Both the position numbers and the translations under genes were made by a program. A stretch of 37,381 nucleotides of DNA from assembly GCA_964460035.1 (NCBI GenBank), contig CAYWPG010000038.1, forward strand, positions 1-37,381, in the 5' to 3' direction. Positions 8,228 through 16,673 of the stretch are shown here, in pieces; position 1 is the stretch's first letter; every line of letters begins with the position of its first letter. Below the pieces are notes generated by a model, which saw only the letters and a program-made list of their open reading frames with translations, was not told where the DNA came from and ran no database searches. The DNA is from CAYWPG01 sp964460035 (GTDB taxonomy: Bacteria; Pseudomonadota; Gammaproteobacteria; Nitrococcales; AK92).

Positions 8228-9213
8228 GGACAAGACTCTGGCTGACCTGGGAGCGGCAACGCCGCAATCGCACCGCCAGCGCCGCGCTAGGCGCGGATTT
8301 GGTTGAAATAGAGGACCTGCCCACGCCCGCGATTCGCTACCCTCGCTCGCTGCTGCGCACCGTTAGCGTGCTGCTGCGACGCCGACCGCGCCTGCTGTTC
8401 GCTCAAAACCCCTCGCTGGTGCTGGCCACTCTGGCCGTACGCTATGGGCGCCTGACCGGAACGCCGGTGGTAATCGACGCGCATAACAGCGCTCTGGAAA
8501 TGGCCGCGCAACGGAACTTGGCGGGCCGGCTCGCGCGGCACGTGCTGCGCAATGCCTCGCTGACCATCGTCAGCAATGACGCGCTGACCAGTATTGTCCG
8601 CGGCCATGGCGGCCGCGCCGCGGTGTTGCCGGATCCGCTACCCGAGCTTCCCGGCGAGCCGGCCGTCTTGCGGGGAGCGTTCAACGTGCTCTTCATCTGC
8701 ACCTGGGCCGAGGACGAGCCCTATCTCGAGGTGCTCAAGGCCGCCGAGGCACTAGGCGAGGACATACGTCTGTACGTCACGGGCCGCAGCAAGGGCCGAG
8801 AGCGCGCCCTGGGCCGGCCGCTGCCCAAGAACGTGGAACTGACGGGTTTCGTCAGCGAAGCCGAATTCATAGCGCTGTTGCGGGGCGCGGATCTCATTGT
8901 GGACTTGACCACGCGTGAAGACTGCCTGGTCTGCGGAGCCTACGAAGCTGTGGCCGTGACAAAGCCGCTGCTGCTTTCGGATACGCGAGCCTTGCGCAGC
9001 TATTTTCACTCGGGCACGGTTTTTACCGATAACTCGGCCGACGACATCGCCCGCAAGATCCTAGAAGCACGGCGTCGCCGTGACGAGCTGCAAGCGGGCA
9101 TCATCCGCCTGAAGCAGGAGATAGGGGACAACTGGCGAGTGCAGCAGCAGGCCCTGCTGCATCAGCTCGCGCTGCTGGAAACCGAGCACCAGCCCCTGCG
9201 CTCCGGGACCTGA
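8224..9213 (+). CDS. GT-B glycosyltransferase (GT4-like)
   Basis: This 329-residue protein has a GT-B look. The N-terminal half contains RPRLLFAQNPSLVLA and VVIDAHNSALEM. The C-terminal half contains VLFICTWAEDEPY, LYVTGRSKGR, VELTGFVSEAEFIALLRGADLIVDLT and an acceptor-side EAVAVTKPLLLSD that replaces the usual EAMAxGxP motif. The ATG at 8224 overlaps the stop of the GNAT-like gene as ATGA; the upstream extension of the frame to 8116 is a shadow of that gene. It closes the plus-strand trio and converges on the O-antigen-ligase-like gene. It probably adds one sugar of the EPS repeat; donor and linkage are unknown. Confidence 0.8.
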   Translation: MRTRLWLTWERQRRNRTASAALGADLVEIEDLPTPAIRYPRSLLRTVSVLLRRRPRLLFAQNPSLVLATLAVRYGRLTGTPVVIDAHNSALEMAAQRNLAGRLARHVLRNASLTIVSNDALTSIVRGHGGRAAVLPDPLPELPGEPAVLRGAFNVLFICTWAEDEPYLEVLKAAEALGEDIRLYVTGRSKGRERALGRPLPKNVELTGFVSEAEFIALLRGADLIVDLTTREDCLVCGAYEAVAVTKPLLLSDTRALRSYFHSGTVFTDNSADDIARKILEARRRRDELQAGIIRLKQEIGDNWRVQQQALLHQLALLETEHQPLRSGT

Positions 9214-9217
9214 GCCC

Positions 9218-9248
9218 GCCGGTTCCAAAACTCCAAAACCGGCCTTCT
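9218..9248. terminator. Candidate bidirectional terminator
   Basis: GCCGGTT (9218-9224) pairs with AACCGGC (9237-9243) around a 12-nt A-rich loop, five bases after the stop of the plus-strand glycosyltransferase, and is followed by CTTCTCT. The location between convergent units fits a terminator, but the T tract is broken. Confidence 0.4.
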
Positions 9249-9360
9249 CTGCCTCCGCGCCCACAACCGATGCGCCCGCACCGCTTCCGCGCGACGGCGC
9301 CGCCAGCGTCTGCGCCATCCTCTTCCTCGCACGGAGGCCGCGCCCCTGCTCGTCAGCGAG

Positions 9361-10680
9361 TCAGCGCCCGGTTGCGCGCGCTTGCACGGAAGCGGGCAGC
9401 ATGCCCGCTGCGCGCCGCTTGGCCAATGCCGATCTTGGCTCGGGCGCCGTCTCCTCTGTCGTGTAATAGAGCGCCAGCACGAAGCCTATGAGAAACCAGA
9501 AGTGGGGGTAGTAAAGCACCGAGATGAAGGCGCCGGAGCTGAACAGACCCACCAGAGACACCAACATCGCCCGCGCCAGCAGATTCGCCTCGGTGGGCGG
9601 GGCTCGGCTATCGCCGGTCTGGGCAATCGCACGCTGCTCCTCGCGACGGATAATGAACCAAACCCGGCGAAAGATCAGCACGGTCATAGCTCCGAACAGC
9701 AAGACGCCCAGCGTTCCCAGCTCTGGAATCAAGGTGAAATACAGCGAGTGCGCAACTCGCCCCCCAAGCAAGCGGCGGCCGGTGTATTCGCCCTGGGCCA
9801 CCTCGTACTCCTCCACCCGCCAGGGGTAATTGCCGGCTCCCACGCCGGCAATCGGATAATCCAGATACATGTGCCAGCCCAATCGCCAGGAGTAGAGGCG
9901 CTCGTAACGGGTGGCGTCGTTGGGGTCCGTCATGGTCTGCATCTCCTCCACGTACCCTTCGGGGACGCTCAGGTATGCGACCGTTGCGAAAGTGGCGATA
10001 ACAAGTGTGTTGCGGATGCGGTGTTTGGTGAAGAAGAGAATGCCCGCAGTCACTGCGAACAGTCCCACCAGGCCGCCGCGGGAGTCGGAGTTGATGATCG
10101 CGAAGCCCATGGCCGCCAGCGCGAAGATCATCAGCAGCTTGAACAATCCGCCCCGCTCTCGCGATTGCAGCAAGAAGTAGGCGTAGGGGATCGCCATGTT
10201 GATGGTCAACGCCATATCGTTCTCATCGCCCAGGAAACTGCCGGTACCGCGCCCCTCGTTGGTGATGCTCACCCAGGCGACGTACAGGTGCAGGCAGACC
10301 CAGAAAACGAAGAACGTGGAGATCTTGCGCCTGTCTTGCAGCAGCCCCGCCGCGGGCAGCGTAGCCGCGATCAGAAAGATAGTCAGGTACTTGGTGGTTT
10401 CCACTACCCAGAACTGATTATGTGCCCAGAGTACCGTTATCCCGCACAGGGCGACGAAGAGCCCGTAGAGAACGATCAATGGGTCTTTGAGAACGCGCTT
10501 ATCGCCCCAGGCCAACCAGAGCACCGGCATGATCAGCGAGAGCATGAGCGGAATGCGCAGCGGCGCGATCGCCGTGAAGGTGGTCTGCGGCCGCGCATAC
10601 TGAAAGAGGAAGAACAGGCAGAGCATCCAGAAGACCAGCCCATACCTGGTCTGCTCGCTCATCCGCTTATTGCGTGTCAT
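9361..10680 (-). CDS. O-antigen ligase / polymerase-like membrane protein
   Basis: This 439-residue protein has about ten to twelve hydrophobic segments and a long periplasmic loop between roughly residues 230 and 310 (EMQTMTDPNDATRYERLYSW, PIAGVGAGNYPW). This loop, the GDENDMAL and NSDSRGG motifs and the late HSLYFTLIPELGTLG segment are typical of the WaaL/Wzy superfamily, which joins or polymerises undecaprenyl-linked repeats in the periplasm. The ATG at 10680 has GGGAGGGG about 8 nt upstream; a second ATG six codons later is possible. Ligases of this family occur in exosortase-A-associated EPS loci, but I cannot tell ligase from polymerase here. No other polymerase is present, so it may be the Wzy of the pathway. 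Confidence 0.8.
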   Translation of the reverse strand: MTRNKRMSEQTRYGLVFWMLCLFFLFQYARPQTTFTAIAPLRIPLMLSLIMPVLWLAWGDKRVLKDPLIVLYGLFVALCGITVLWAHNQFWVVETTKYLTIFLIAATLPAAGLLQDRRKISTFFVFWVCLHLYVAWVSITNEGRGTGSFLGDENDMALTINMAIPYAYFLLQSRERGGLFKLLMIFALAAMGFAIINSDSRGGLVGLFAVTAGILFFTKHRIRNTLVIATFATVAYLSVPEGYVEEMQTMTDPNDATRYERLYSWRLGWHMYLDYPIAGVGAGNYPWRVEEYEVAQGEYTGRRLLGGRVAHSLYFTLIPELGTLGVLLFGAMTVLIFRRVWFIIRREEQRAIAQTGDSRAPPTEANLLARAMLVSLVGLFSSGAFISVLYYPHFWFLIGFVLALYYTTEETAPEPRSALAKRRAAGMLPASVQARATGR

Positions 10681-10775
10681 CCCGAGCGCCCCTCCCTGTC
10701 TGCACTCGCTTACACCTCAACCAACCGCCAGGCTCGATCGCCATGCTGCTTAGGCGCTAGCGACCGCCGGTGTCC

Positions 10776-11552
10776 TTAGCCTTCATGCGGAGCAACGTCG
10801 TCGAGCCGCTCGTCTCCGGCCCTGTCCGCCACAGATTCCTGCCCCGGGGCAGGCGCGCAGGGGGCAAGGCGCTTGAGCACGCGCGCCGGATTGCCTCCGA
10901 CCAAGGTATGCGCAGGCACGTCCTTGGTCACCACAGAGCCGGCTGCAACGATCGCGCCGCGACCGATACGGACGCCCTTCATGATGATGGACTGGGTACC
11001 TATCCAGACATCGTCCTCGATCACTACCGGCGCCACGTCACGGGCGCTCATGCGTCCGCCGTTATCGCGCCGCTCCCGGTAATCGACAGGATGGCTGTTG
11101 TTGTCGAAGATCTTGATCTCGCCCGCGAGCCGGCAGTAGCGGCCTATGGTTACGGCCTTCGCGCAGCTGATCGCGGTCCGGTAGTTGATGGTGGTATTGC
11201 TGCCTATAACCAAGCGGGCATCGTCATAGACTTGGAGTCCCACCGTCCAAGTCTGCTGATTCCCTATGGTGACGTTGTCGCCTATCCAGATTTCGCCCGA
11301 ACCGAAAATCTGCGGCACGTCGCCCTCGAGCTGCACGCCTTTGCCGACGGTGCAGCGGCTAGCCAGAATCTGCATGGCGTACTGGTTCTTCAGCCAGCGC
11401 CAAACACCCAGCCGCAGGCTGCGCTCACCTCGCAGCAGCAGTCCTAGCGGGCGTATCCTCGGCAGCGTGAAACGGCGAACCGACTTGGCGCTCACGTAGA
11501 CGAAGTTCCAGAACGGCGTTTCGCGGCGGCGTATGCGCTCTAGTACATTCAC
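10776..11552 (-). CDS. Left-handed beta-helix (hexapeptide) acyltransferase
   Basis: This 258-residue protein carries hexapeptide repeats along residues 75-235, for example IWIGDNVTIGN, LVIGSNTTINY, VTIGRYCRLAG and the C-terminal VWIGTQSIIMKGVRIGRGAIVAAGSV split over coils, ending in the usual KDVPAHTLVGGNPARV cap. The family uses acetyl-CoA or another acyl-CoA to acylate sugars; the SHPVD segment holds the candidate catalytic histidine. The start is a GTG at 11552 whose bases overlap the stop of the upstream GT4 as GTGA, with GGAGAG 6 nt before. It probably O- or N-acylates an EPS sugar. Acyl donor and acceptor are unknown. Confidence 0.87.
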   Translation of the reverse strand: MNVLERIRRRETPFWNFVYVSAKSVRRFTLPRIRPLGLLLRGERSLRLGVWRWLKNQYAMQILASRCTVGKGVQLEGDVPQIFGSGEIWIGDNVTIGNQQTWTVGLQVYDDARLVIGSNTTINYRTAISCAKAVTIGRYCRLAGEIKIFDNNSHPVDYRERRDNGGRMSARDVAPVVIEDDVWIGTQSIIMKGVRIGRGAIVAAGSVVTKDVPAHTLVGGNPARVLKRLAPCAPAPGQESVADRAGDERLDDVAPHEG

Positions 11553-12919
11553 GTTTCGCTCTCCGCTGCCCGCGCCGTGCTATGGCCAGCGATCAAGTCG
11601 AGCAGTCGCAGGTTCTGCCGGCTCCGGCTGAACTCGCCGATTCGCTCCAGATCGACACGATAGCCCTCGCCTCGACGCACATAGCGTTCGTAAAGCTCGC
11701 GCAAGGCAGCGAACAATGCCTCGGGCTGTTCAGGATCCACCACCATCGCGGCCGCCGTTCGCCGCGCCAGCTCCGCTGAGGCGCTGTCGGCCTCGGTCAG
11801 CAGCAGCATCTCCCTTCCCGCCGCCAGATACTCGAACATCTTGGCCGGAATTTGCCGCGGCTGGCCCTGCGCGAAGTTGACCAGCACATTGGCGCGCGCC
11901 TGCAACTCCCGCACCTCGGCTGCAGGTACAGGAGGCGACACGCTCACGCAATCGTCCAAGGCGCGGGCACGCAGCCAGGGCTGCAACGCCCGGCCCTGCC
12001 AATCGGCGCAGTGGCCGACCAGTCGGAACGATACCTTCCGCCTATCTATTCCTTCCCCGTCCAACAGAGCGGCCAAGGCCTCGAGCAACGGAAAGGGATT
12101 ACGGTTGTAATAGAGCGAGCCTGCGTAGAGAAGCCGCAACTCGCCGCGAGGCGGCTCGATAGCGGTTTGGACAGGCGTATCGAAACCGTTGTAGATCACC
12201 TCTATAGCGCTCGCCTTGGCCGGAAACCGCGTCCTGAGCAGGTCGGCATAAGCGGCAGTCGTGGTCAGCACCTGATCGGCGGCTTGGATGCAACGGCGCT
12301 CCAGATAACGGTCCAACCGCCGACTCAGCGTACTGTGAACATGGCTCATCCACTCGCTGTCGTCGGTCCACGGATCGCGCAAATCCATGATCCAAGGCAG
12401 CCGCAGTAGCGGCCGCGCCCACAGAACCGCCAAATGCGCCGACATGGGCGGCCCGGAGGAGATCACACAATCGAAAGGCTGCTGGACGGCCAGCATGGCC
12501 GCGCGACGCGAGGCGCGCCAAGCCCATCTCTTCTTGTCGTCCACCATCCATTCGAAGGAGTGGTACCAGCGTTTGATACGCCGCACCAGGCTTTCCTTGG
12601 CTTGCTGCGTTTCCGTCCGTGGCGACCAATCCGCGGCGCCGGCCGCCACCGCCCTGGCTCCAGCATGCGTTTGCCAACGACGCCGTAACGCGGACAGCCG
12701 CTGCACCAGCTTGGCCGGTTCGGGCACGGTAACCCTGTCCACGCCCTCGATGCGATCTGCAAGCGCTGGGTCGGACCGTTCCGCCGGCGGCGGCGCGCAA
12801 ACCGCGACGACCTCATGACCGGCAGCGACCAACTCGCGCGCCAGCTCGGACATTCTTTTAGCGCCTACAGCAGAACCGGGATAGAAATGGTAGGAAACGA
12901 TCAATATGCGTGCGCCCAT
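11549..12919 (-). CDS. GT4-family glycosyltransferase (WbuB-like)
   Basis: This 456-residue protein opens with ARILIVSYHFYPGSAVGAKR, the N-terminal Rossmann strand and acceptor loop typical of GT4 enzymes such as WbuB. It continues with DCVISSGPPMSAHLA and LPWIMDLRDPWTD, both hallmarks of this subgroup, then a donor half with VIYNGFD, LRLLYAGSLYYNRNP and FEYLAAGREMLLLTE. It should transfer a sugar to the lipid-linked EPS intermediate at the cytosolic face. The ATG at 12919 has GAGG 5 nt upstream. It is coupled by a 4-nt overlap to the hexapeptide acyltransferase, suggesting that the added sugar is the one acylated (inference). Confidence 0.88.
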   Translation of the reverse strand: MGARILIVSYHFYPGSAVGAKRMSELARELVAAGHEVVAVCAPPPAERSDPALADRIEGVDRVTVPEPAKLVQRLSALRRRWQTHAGARAVAAGAADWSPRTETQQAKESLVRRIKRWYHSFEWMVDDKKRWAWRASRRAAMLAVQQPFDCVISSGPPMSAHLAVLWARPLLRLPWIMDLRDPWTDDSEWMSHVHSTLSRRLDRYLERRCIQAADQVLTTTAAYADLLRTRFPAKASAIEVIYNGFDTPVQTAIEPPRGELRLLYAGSLYYNRNPFPLLEALAALLDGEGIDRRKVSFRLVGHCADWQGRALQPWLRARALDDCVSVSPPVPAAEVRELQARANVLVNFAQGQPRQIPAKMFEYLAAGREMLLLTEADSASAELARRTAAAMVVDPEQPEALFAALRELYERYVRRGEGYRVDLERIGEFSRSRQNLRLLDLIAGHSTARAAESET

Positions 12920-13001
12920 ATCACCTCGCCCGGCAAGCCGCTGCAGATCCCGATCGGCATACTGAAAAGTCCATCGCGAACCGGTTTCGGCAGCTCGCTA
13001 C

Positions 13002-14147
13002 TTAGCCGGAAGTGGAGGCTCGCCCATAGCCGCTTTCGAGCATCAGCGCATCGGCGAAAAACTTGGCCGCCCAGTTCAGGTACTGATCCTTCCCATACCA
13101 GCCGTAAATGGGGTGCGAGCCCTTGATCCCGCCCACGATGTTCGGATCGCCCGATAGCGCCTGGGTCCGCTTCAGCTGTTCGGTAAGCGCGATAGCCCGC
13201 TCCCGCCACACTGCCTCGCCGAGAACCTGCGCGAGCCGGAACCACACGATGGCCGTTTGAGCCTCGCCAGTGAGGCAGCGCCAGCGCACCATTCGCTCCC
13301 AGGAGGAGTCATAACGGCCGTATAACTGGCCGTGCCGTTCGAAGGACTGCGCCAAGTTCTGGTTGCCGACACGAACGCACTCGATAGCCTCGCCCATATT
13401 CAGCAACAGCCCGCCCTCCAACAGGCCCTGAAAGGTGTAAGCGATGGTGTGCAGAAGCGGCTTGGTGGGATCGGTAAGGCAGTTATCCTGCGTCCAGCCG
13501 TTGCTGAACGTGCGCGCGATTACGTAGCGCAGATTCTTTTCGCCGACGCTGCGATAACGCGTATCGCCGGCAACCTGGGCCGCCAGGCACAGCGCCCAGG
13601 CGGTGCGCGCGTTGTAAGTGTAGGAATCCGGCGCCGGCTGGGGGCGGCAGAACGCGCTCAAGTGCTTGCGCCAAGCGCCGTCCTCGTCCTGGACGCGGCA
13701 AAGCCAGTTGGCTGCCCGCACCAGTGCCTTGCGGTAGCGCTCGTCATTGGTCTCCCGATAAGCGGCCACCCAGCCGAAGATCACCTGCCCGGTATTGAAG
13801 ACCGCTGGCGAGGGAGGGTCGGCCACCGTGCCGCCCTGCACGGCGCCGCTGGGCATCTGTACTTCGATTTCCCAATCCGCCATGCGCCGGGCTCGGCGCA
13901 GGAACTCCTCGCGCCCGGTGAAGCGGGCGTACTCGATGAAGGTTGGGATGATGTAGCCCGTCGTCTCCGGATAAGAGGCTCCCCATCCTTCGCGCAGGTG
14001 ATACATACGCGCGACGCCGTCGTCATCGCCCACGTCCTGCGCGCGGCACAACCAGGCCATGGTGGCCTCCAGGTGCTCGGCCGCGGCGCGAGGGGCTGTC
14101 TGTCCGCGACCGAGAAAGTCATTGATGGACTGCATCAGAATGCCCAC
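13002..14147 (-). CDS. Alpha/alpha-toroid-like protein of unknown function
   Basis: I cannot assign this protein of about 381 residues. It contains at least five helical-hairpin repeats, each with a pattern like TGYIIPTFIEYARFTG, FNTGQVIFGWVAAYRETND, YNARTAWALCLAAQVAGD and GEAQTAIVWFRLAQVLGE. This is the look of an (alpha/alpha) toroid as in unsaturated-uronyl hydrolases, lyases, glucuronyl C5-epimerase C-domains or terpene cyclases. There is no signal peptide, so it is probably cytosolic. A GTG at 14162 overlaps the upstream stop as GTGA, but AGGGAG lies 6 nt before the GTG at 14147, which I prefer; an ATG five codons in is also possible. It sits directly behind a FemAB-like transferase in the EPS locus and may modify a sugar of the repeat. 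Confidence 0.6.
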   Translation of the reverse strand: MGILMQSINDFLGRGQTAPRAAAEHLEATMAWLCRAQDVGDDDGVARMYHLREGWGASYPETTGYIIPTFIEYARFTGREEFLRRARRMADWEIEVQMPSGAVQGGTVADPPSPAVFNTGQVIFGWVAAYRETNDERYRKALVRAANWLCRVQDEDGAWRKHLSAFCRPQPAPDSYTYNARTAWALCLAAQVAGDTRYRSVGEKNLRYVIARTFSNGWTQDNCLTDPTKPLLHTIAYTFQGLLEGGLLLNMGEAIECVRVGNQNLAQSFERHGQLYGRYDSSWERMVRWRCLTGEAQTAIVWFRLAQVLGEAVWRERAIALTEQLKRTQALSGDPNIVGGIKGSHPIYGWYGKDQYLNWAAKFFADALMLESGYGRASTSG

Positions 14148-14158
14148 GAAGTGCTCCC

Positions 14159-15103
14159 TCACCTATGGGTTGACAGCGTCATGCGAATTGCCGGATCTAT
14201 GCCGAAACCCTGCTTGAAGCGATAGACCCCGTGTTCTTCATGCTGCTCCGCCGACGCGCCCTTGGGTACGCCGCCCAAGTGCAAGTAGCGAAAACCTTTA
14301 TCGGAGTAGAAACGCGCCAAATCCCAGAACAGCTTCATCGACGCGCTAAGGCGGTAGCCTTCCGGTGAACTGGCGCCGATCATGTAGAAACTCAAGTCAC
14401 GGAACTCGAGCATATAAGCAACTGACAGCAGGCGGCCGCTGCTGCCGTACAGCCCGTAGAGATTGGCGATCCCGGTGCGCGTCAGATGCTTATGCAGCAG
14501 GCGGTGATAGCCGTATAGCCGTACCAGATCGGCGAGTCGGAACTTCTCGCCCTTGCGCTCGGCCCACTGCGCCCGCGTTCGAGTGAGCAGCCATGCCTGG
14601 TTGCGCTCGATCCGGCGCGCCGTCAGTGCCTGGCGGTCCAGCTTGTTCAGCTTGCGCCGATGACTGGTCCGCAACCGGCGTCGGCGGCTCTCCGCGCTGT
14701 CGTTAAGATCCCAGGGGAACTCAAGCCGTTCGGTCAGGGTAAAGCCGTCGCCGAGGCAGTAGGACTCCACGCCGCCGGCGAACGAGCCGAACTTCATCTG
14801 CGTCACGCCCTGCCCGTGCAGCCATCCGATCAAGTCATAGACCAGCGAGTCACTGCGCTGCGGACCCAGAGCAGGGAAGCACAAGGACTCGAAGGAGCGT
14901 CCGGCCGGTGTCTCGCGCATCAGTCCGCCGAGCACGGCGATGGTGCGGCCGCCCCTTCTCAGCGCGACTCCGCGCAGCTGGGCGCCTTGGAACGCATGTA
15001 CCGCAAGCACCCGGCTGTGATTGAACAGGCTTTGTTTGGTCTGGGCGACGGACTGATCCCAACCAGCCGGATCGGACGCGATGTCGTACCAATCGAATTC
15101 CAT
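14159..15103 (-). CDS. FemAB/GNAT-like acyl- or aminoacyltransferase
   Basis: This 314-residue protein looks like the FemAB/BioF2-type acetyltransferase group. The core RRRRLRTSHRRKLNKLDRQ (about residues 140-160) matches the basic R-N-x-x-R/K-K segment of such proteins. The C-terminal block IANLYGLYGSSGRLLSVAYM, YRLSASMKLFWDLARFYSD, and FRYLHLGGVPKG with a final YRFKQGFG is the classic FemAB/GNAT ending. Members transfer an amino acid or acyl group to an amino sugar or peptidoglycan precursor. AGGAGG lies 5-6 nt before the ATG at 15103. It follows the flippase gene and overlaps the toroid-like frame. With 16674-17744 it makes two such transferases in one locus. Donor (aminoacyl-tRNA, CoA or ACP) is unknown. 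Confidence 0.7.
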   Translation of the reverse strand: MEFDWYDIASDPAGWDQSVAQTKQSLFNHSRVLAVHAFQGAQLRGVALRRGGRTIAVLGGLMRETPAGRSFESLCFPALGPQRSDSLVYDLIGWLHGQGVTQMKFGSFAGGVESYCLGDGFTLTERLEFPWDLNDSAESRRRRLRTSHRRKLNKLDRQALTARRIERNQAWLLTRTRAQWAERKGEKFRLADLVRLYGYHRLLHKHLTRTGIANLYGLYGSSGRLLSVAYMLEFRDLSFYMIGASSPEGYRLSASMKLFWDLARFYSDKGFRYLHLGGVPKGASAEQHEEHGVYRFKQGFGIDPAIRMTLSTHR

Positions 15104-15157
15104 CTAAGCCTCCTTGCGGCCCGCAGGCGCGTTTCCCTGCCGCCTGCCGATCGGAAC

Positions 15158-16624
15158 TCACGTTCCCGCGTTACCGCTGCGCAACAACAGTATCCGCTGG
15201 CGAAAATCCAGCAGCTGCTGGCGAAATAGCAGCGCCAGCACACCGATATAGACCGAGCCGCCCACTGCGGCGGCGCCGACGACGCGGGCGAACACCCCCA
15301 GCGTGTCGGACCAAAGCGCCTGGAAAGCGAGCACCGCTGCCATCATCACCGTTGTGGCCCCGACCGCGGGGGCCGCCGAACGCAGCAAATCGCCCCAGCC
15401 GAGCTGCAGGTCCTGCAGGGAGTAGCGAGCCAGCACCACGTACAAGCCGGGATATGCCAATGCCCATGCCACCACCACGCCCTGCAGCCCGAACTGGGCG
15501 CCGATCAGAAAGGACGGCGGCAGCACCAGCACGCACAAACCGCTGTAACGCACCACCAAGCCGGGCTTGCCGCGTGCGTAGAGGGCCGCCGGCATGAGCA
15601 TGCCGCTGACTCGCAGCGCGCTGATCAAACAAAGGCCCTGCAGGTAGGGCACGATCGGCAGCCAGGCTTCAGCCAGCAGCAACGCGGTCAGGTCCTCGGC
15701 AACTGCGATCAGGCCGAACAGCAGCGGATAGGTAATCAGCAGCAGGTAGCGATGCAGGTCCAGAAAGACTTCTTGCGACTGCCGCAGGTTCTGCTGCAGG
15801 CGCGCCATGGCGGGAAACATCACGTGATTGAAGATCGAGCCGACCTTATCCAGCGGCAACACCGCAAGCTGAAAGGCCATGGAGTACATCCCCAGCGCCC
15901 GCTCGCCCAGCACGCGGCCTATGATCATCACATCCGCCCTGCTCCAGATGAAGTAAAGCATGCTGGTCGAGGTCACCTTGACGCCGAACCCCATGATCTG
16001 CGCAACCGGGCGCGACCATAGGGTGGGTCGGGGGAAGCGCTTCAGCAGCGGTAGAAACGCTATCATCATGACCAACTGATTGACGATGGGCCCCCAGACC
16101 AGCGCCCACAGACCGTAGCCAAGCAGGGCCAGGGTAATGACCGTTGCCGTCATGGCCAGGCTTGCCCCCATCTCGACCAGCGAGCGGTAACGAAAATCCA
16201 TTTGCCGCATCGCCAGCGCCAGCGGCACGGTCTTCAGCGCACCGAACACCACCATAAGCCCCAGCAGCCGCAAAACGTCGGAGAGGATAGGCATGGCGTA
16301 AAAACCCGCCACCATCGGTGCCGCCATGAAGAGCAGCCCGTAAGCGCCCAGTGCGAGCAACAGGCTGACGTAAAACACGCCGTCTTCGTCCGCTCGCGTC
16401 ATCTCCTGGCGCTGAATCAGCCCCTGCCCCAGCCCCAGCTCGGTCACCACGGTCAGCAGCTGCGCGAACACGGCAGCCGCGGCCATGATGCCGTAGTCTC
16501 CCGGTGAGATAAGGCGGGCAACGAAAATGGTCGCGCCCCATGAAGCGAGCTGGACCACGACTTTCGTAATGCCCTGCCAGGCGAAGCCGGACAGAATTCC
16601 TCTTTTTACCGCTGCAAAATCCAT
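15158..16624 (-). CDS. Wzx-type polysaccharide flippase (PST/MOP family)
   Basis: This 488-residue protein has about 12-14 hydrophobic helices and the N-terminal signature of the polysaccharide-specific transport branch of the MOP superfamily: ILSGFAWQGITKVVVQLASW, FVARLISPGDYGIMAAAAVF and LGLGQGLIQR. It should flip the undecaprenyl-diphosphate-linked repeat from the cytosolic to the periplasmic leaflet. The ATG at 16624 has GGAAG about 4-5 nt upstream. Length is normal for the family. It is flanked by the two FemAB-like genes in a co-directional run. A flippase together with the ligase/polymerase-like protein indicates a Wzx/Wzy-dependent route rather than an ABC route. Confidence 0.9.
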   Translation of the reverse strand: MDFAAVKRGILSGFAWQGITKVVVQLASWGATIFVARLISPGDYGIMAAAAVFAQLLTVVTELGLGQGLIQRQEMTRADEDGVFYVSLLLALGAYGLLFMAAPMVAGFYAMPILSDVLRLLGLMVVFGALKTVPLALAMRQMDFRYRSLVEMGASLAMTATVITLALLGYGLWALVWGPIVNQLVMMIAFLPLLKRFPRPTLWSRPVAQIMGFGVKVTSTSMLYFIWSRADVMIIGRVLGERALGMYSMAFQLAVLPLDKVGSIFNHVMFPAMARLQQNLRQSQEVFLDLHRYLLLITYPLLFGLIAVAEDLTALLLAEAWLPIVPYLQGLCLISALRVSGMLMPAALYARGKPGLVVRYSGLCVLVLPPSFLIGAQFGLQGVVVAWALAYPGLYVVLARYSLQDLQLGWGDLLRSAAPAVGATTVMMAAVLAFQALWSDTLGVFARVVGAAAVGGSVYIGVLALLFRQQLLDFRQRILLLRSGNAGT

Positions 16625-16673
16625 AGTGCTTCCGTTCGTGTGGCTGGAGGCGAAGCGTGCCGCGTCAGGTATG

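Noticed and set aside
9382..10779. 465-codon plus-strand frame opposite the O-antigen-ligase-like gene
   Set aside because: It is a high-GC antisense shadow; the minus strand has the membrane-protein motifs, ribosome site and operon context.
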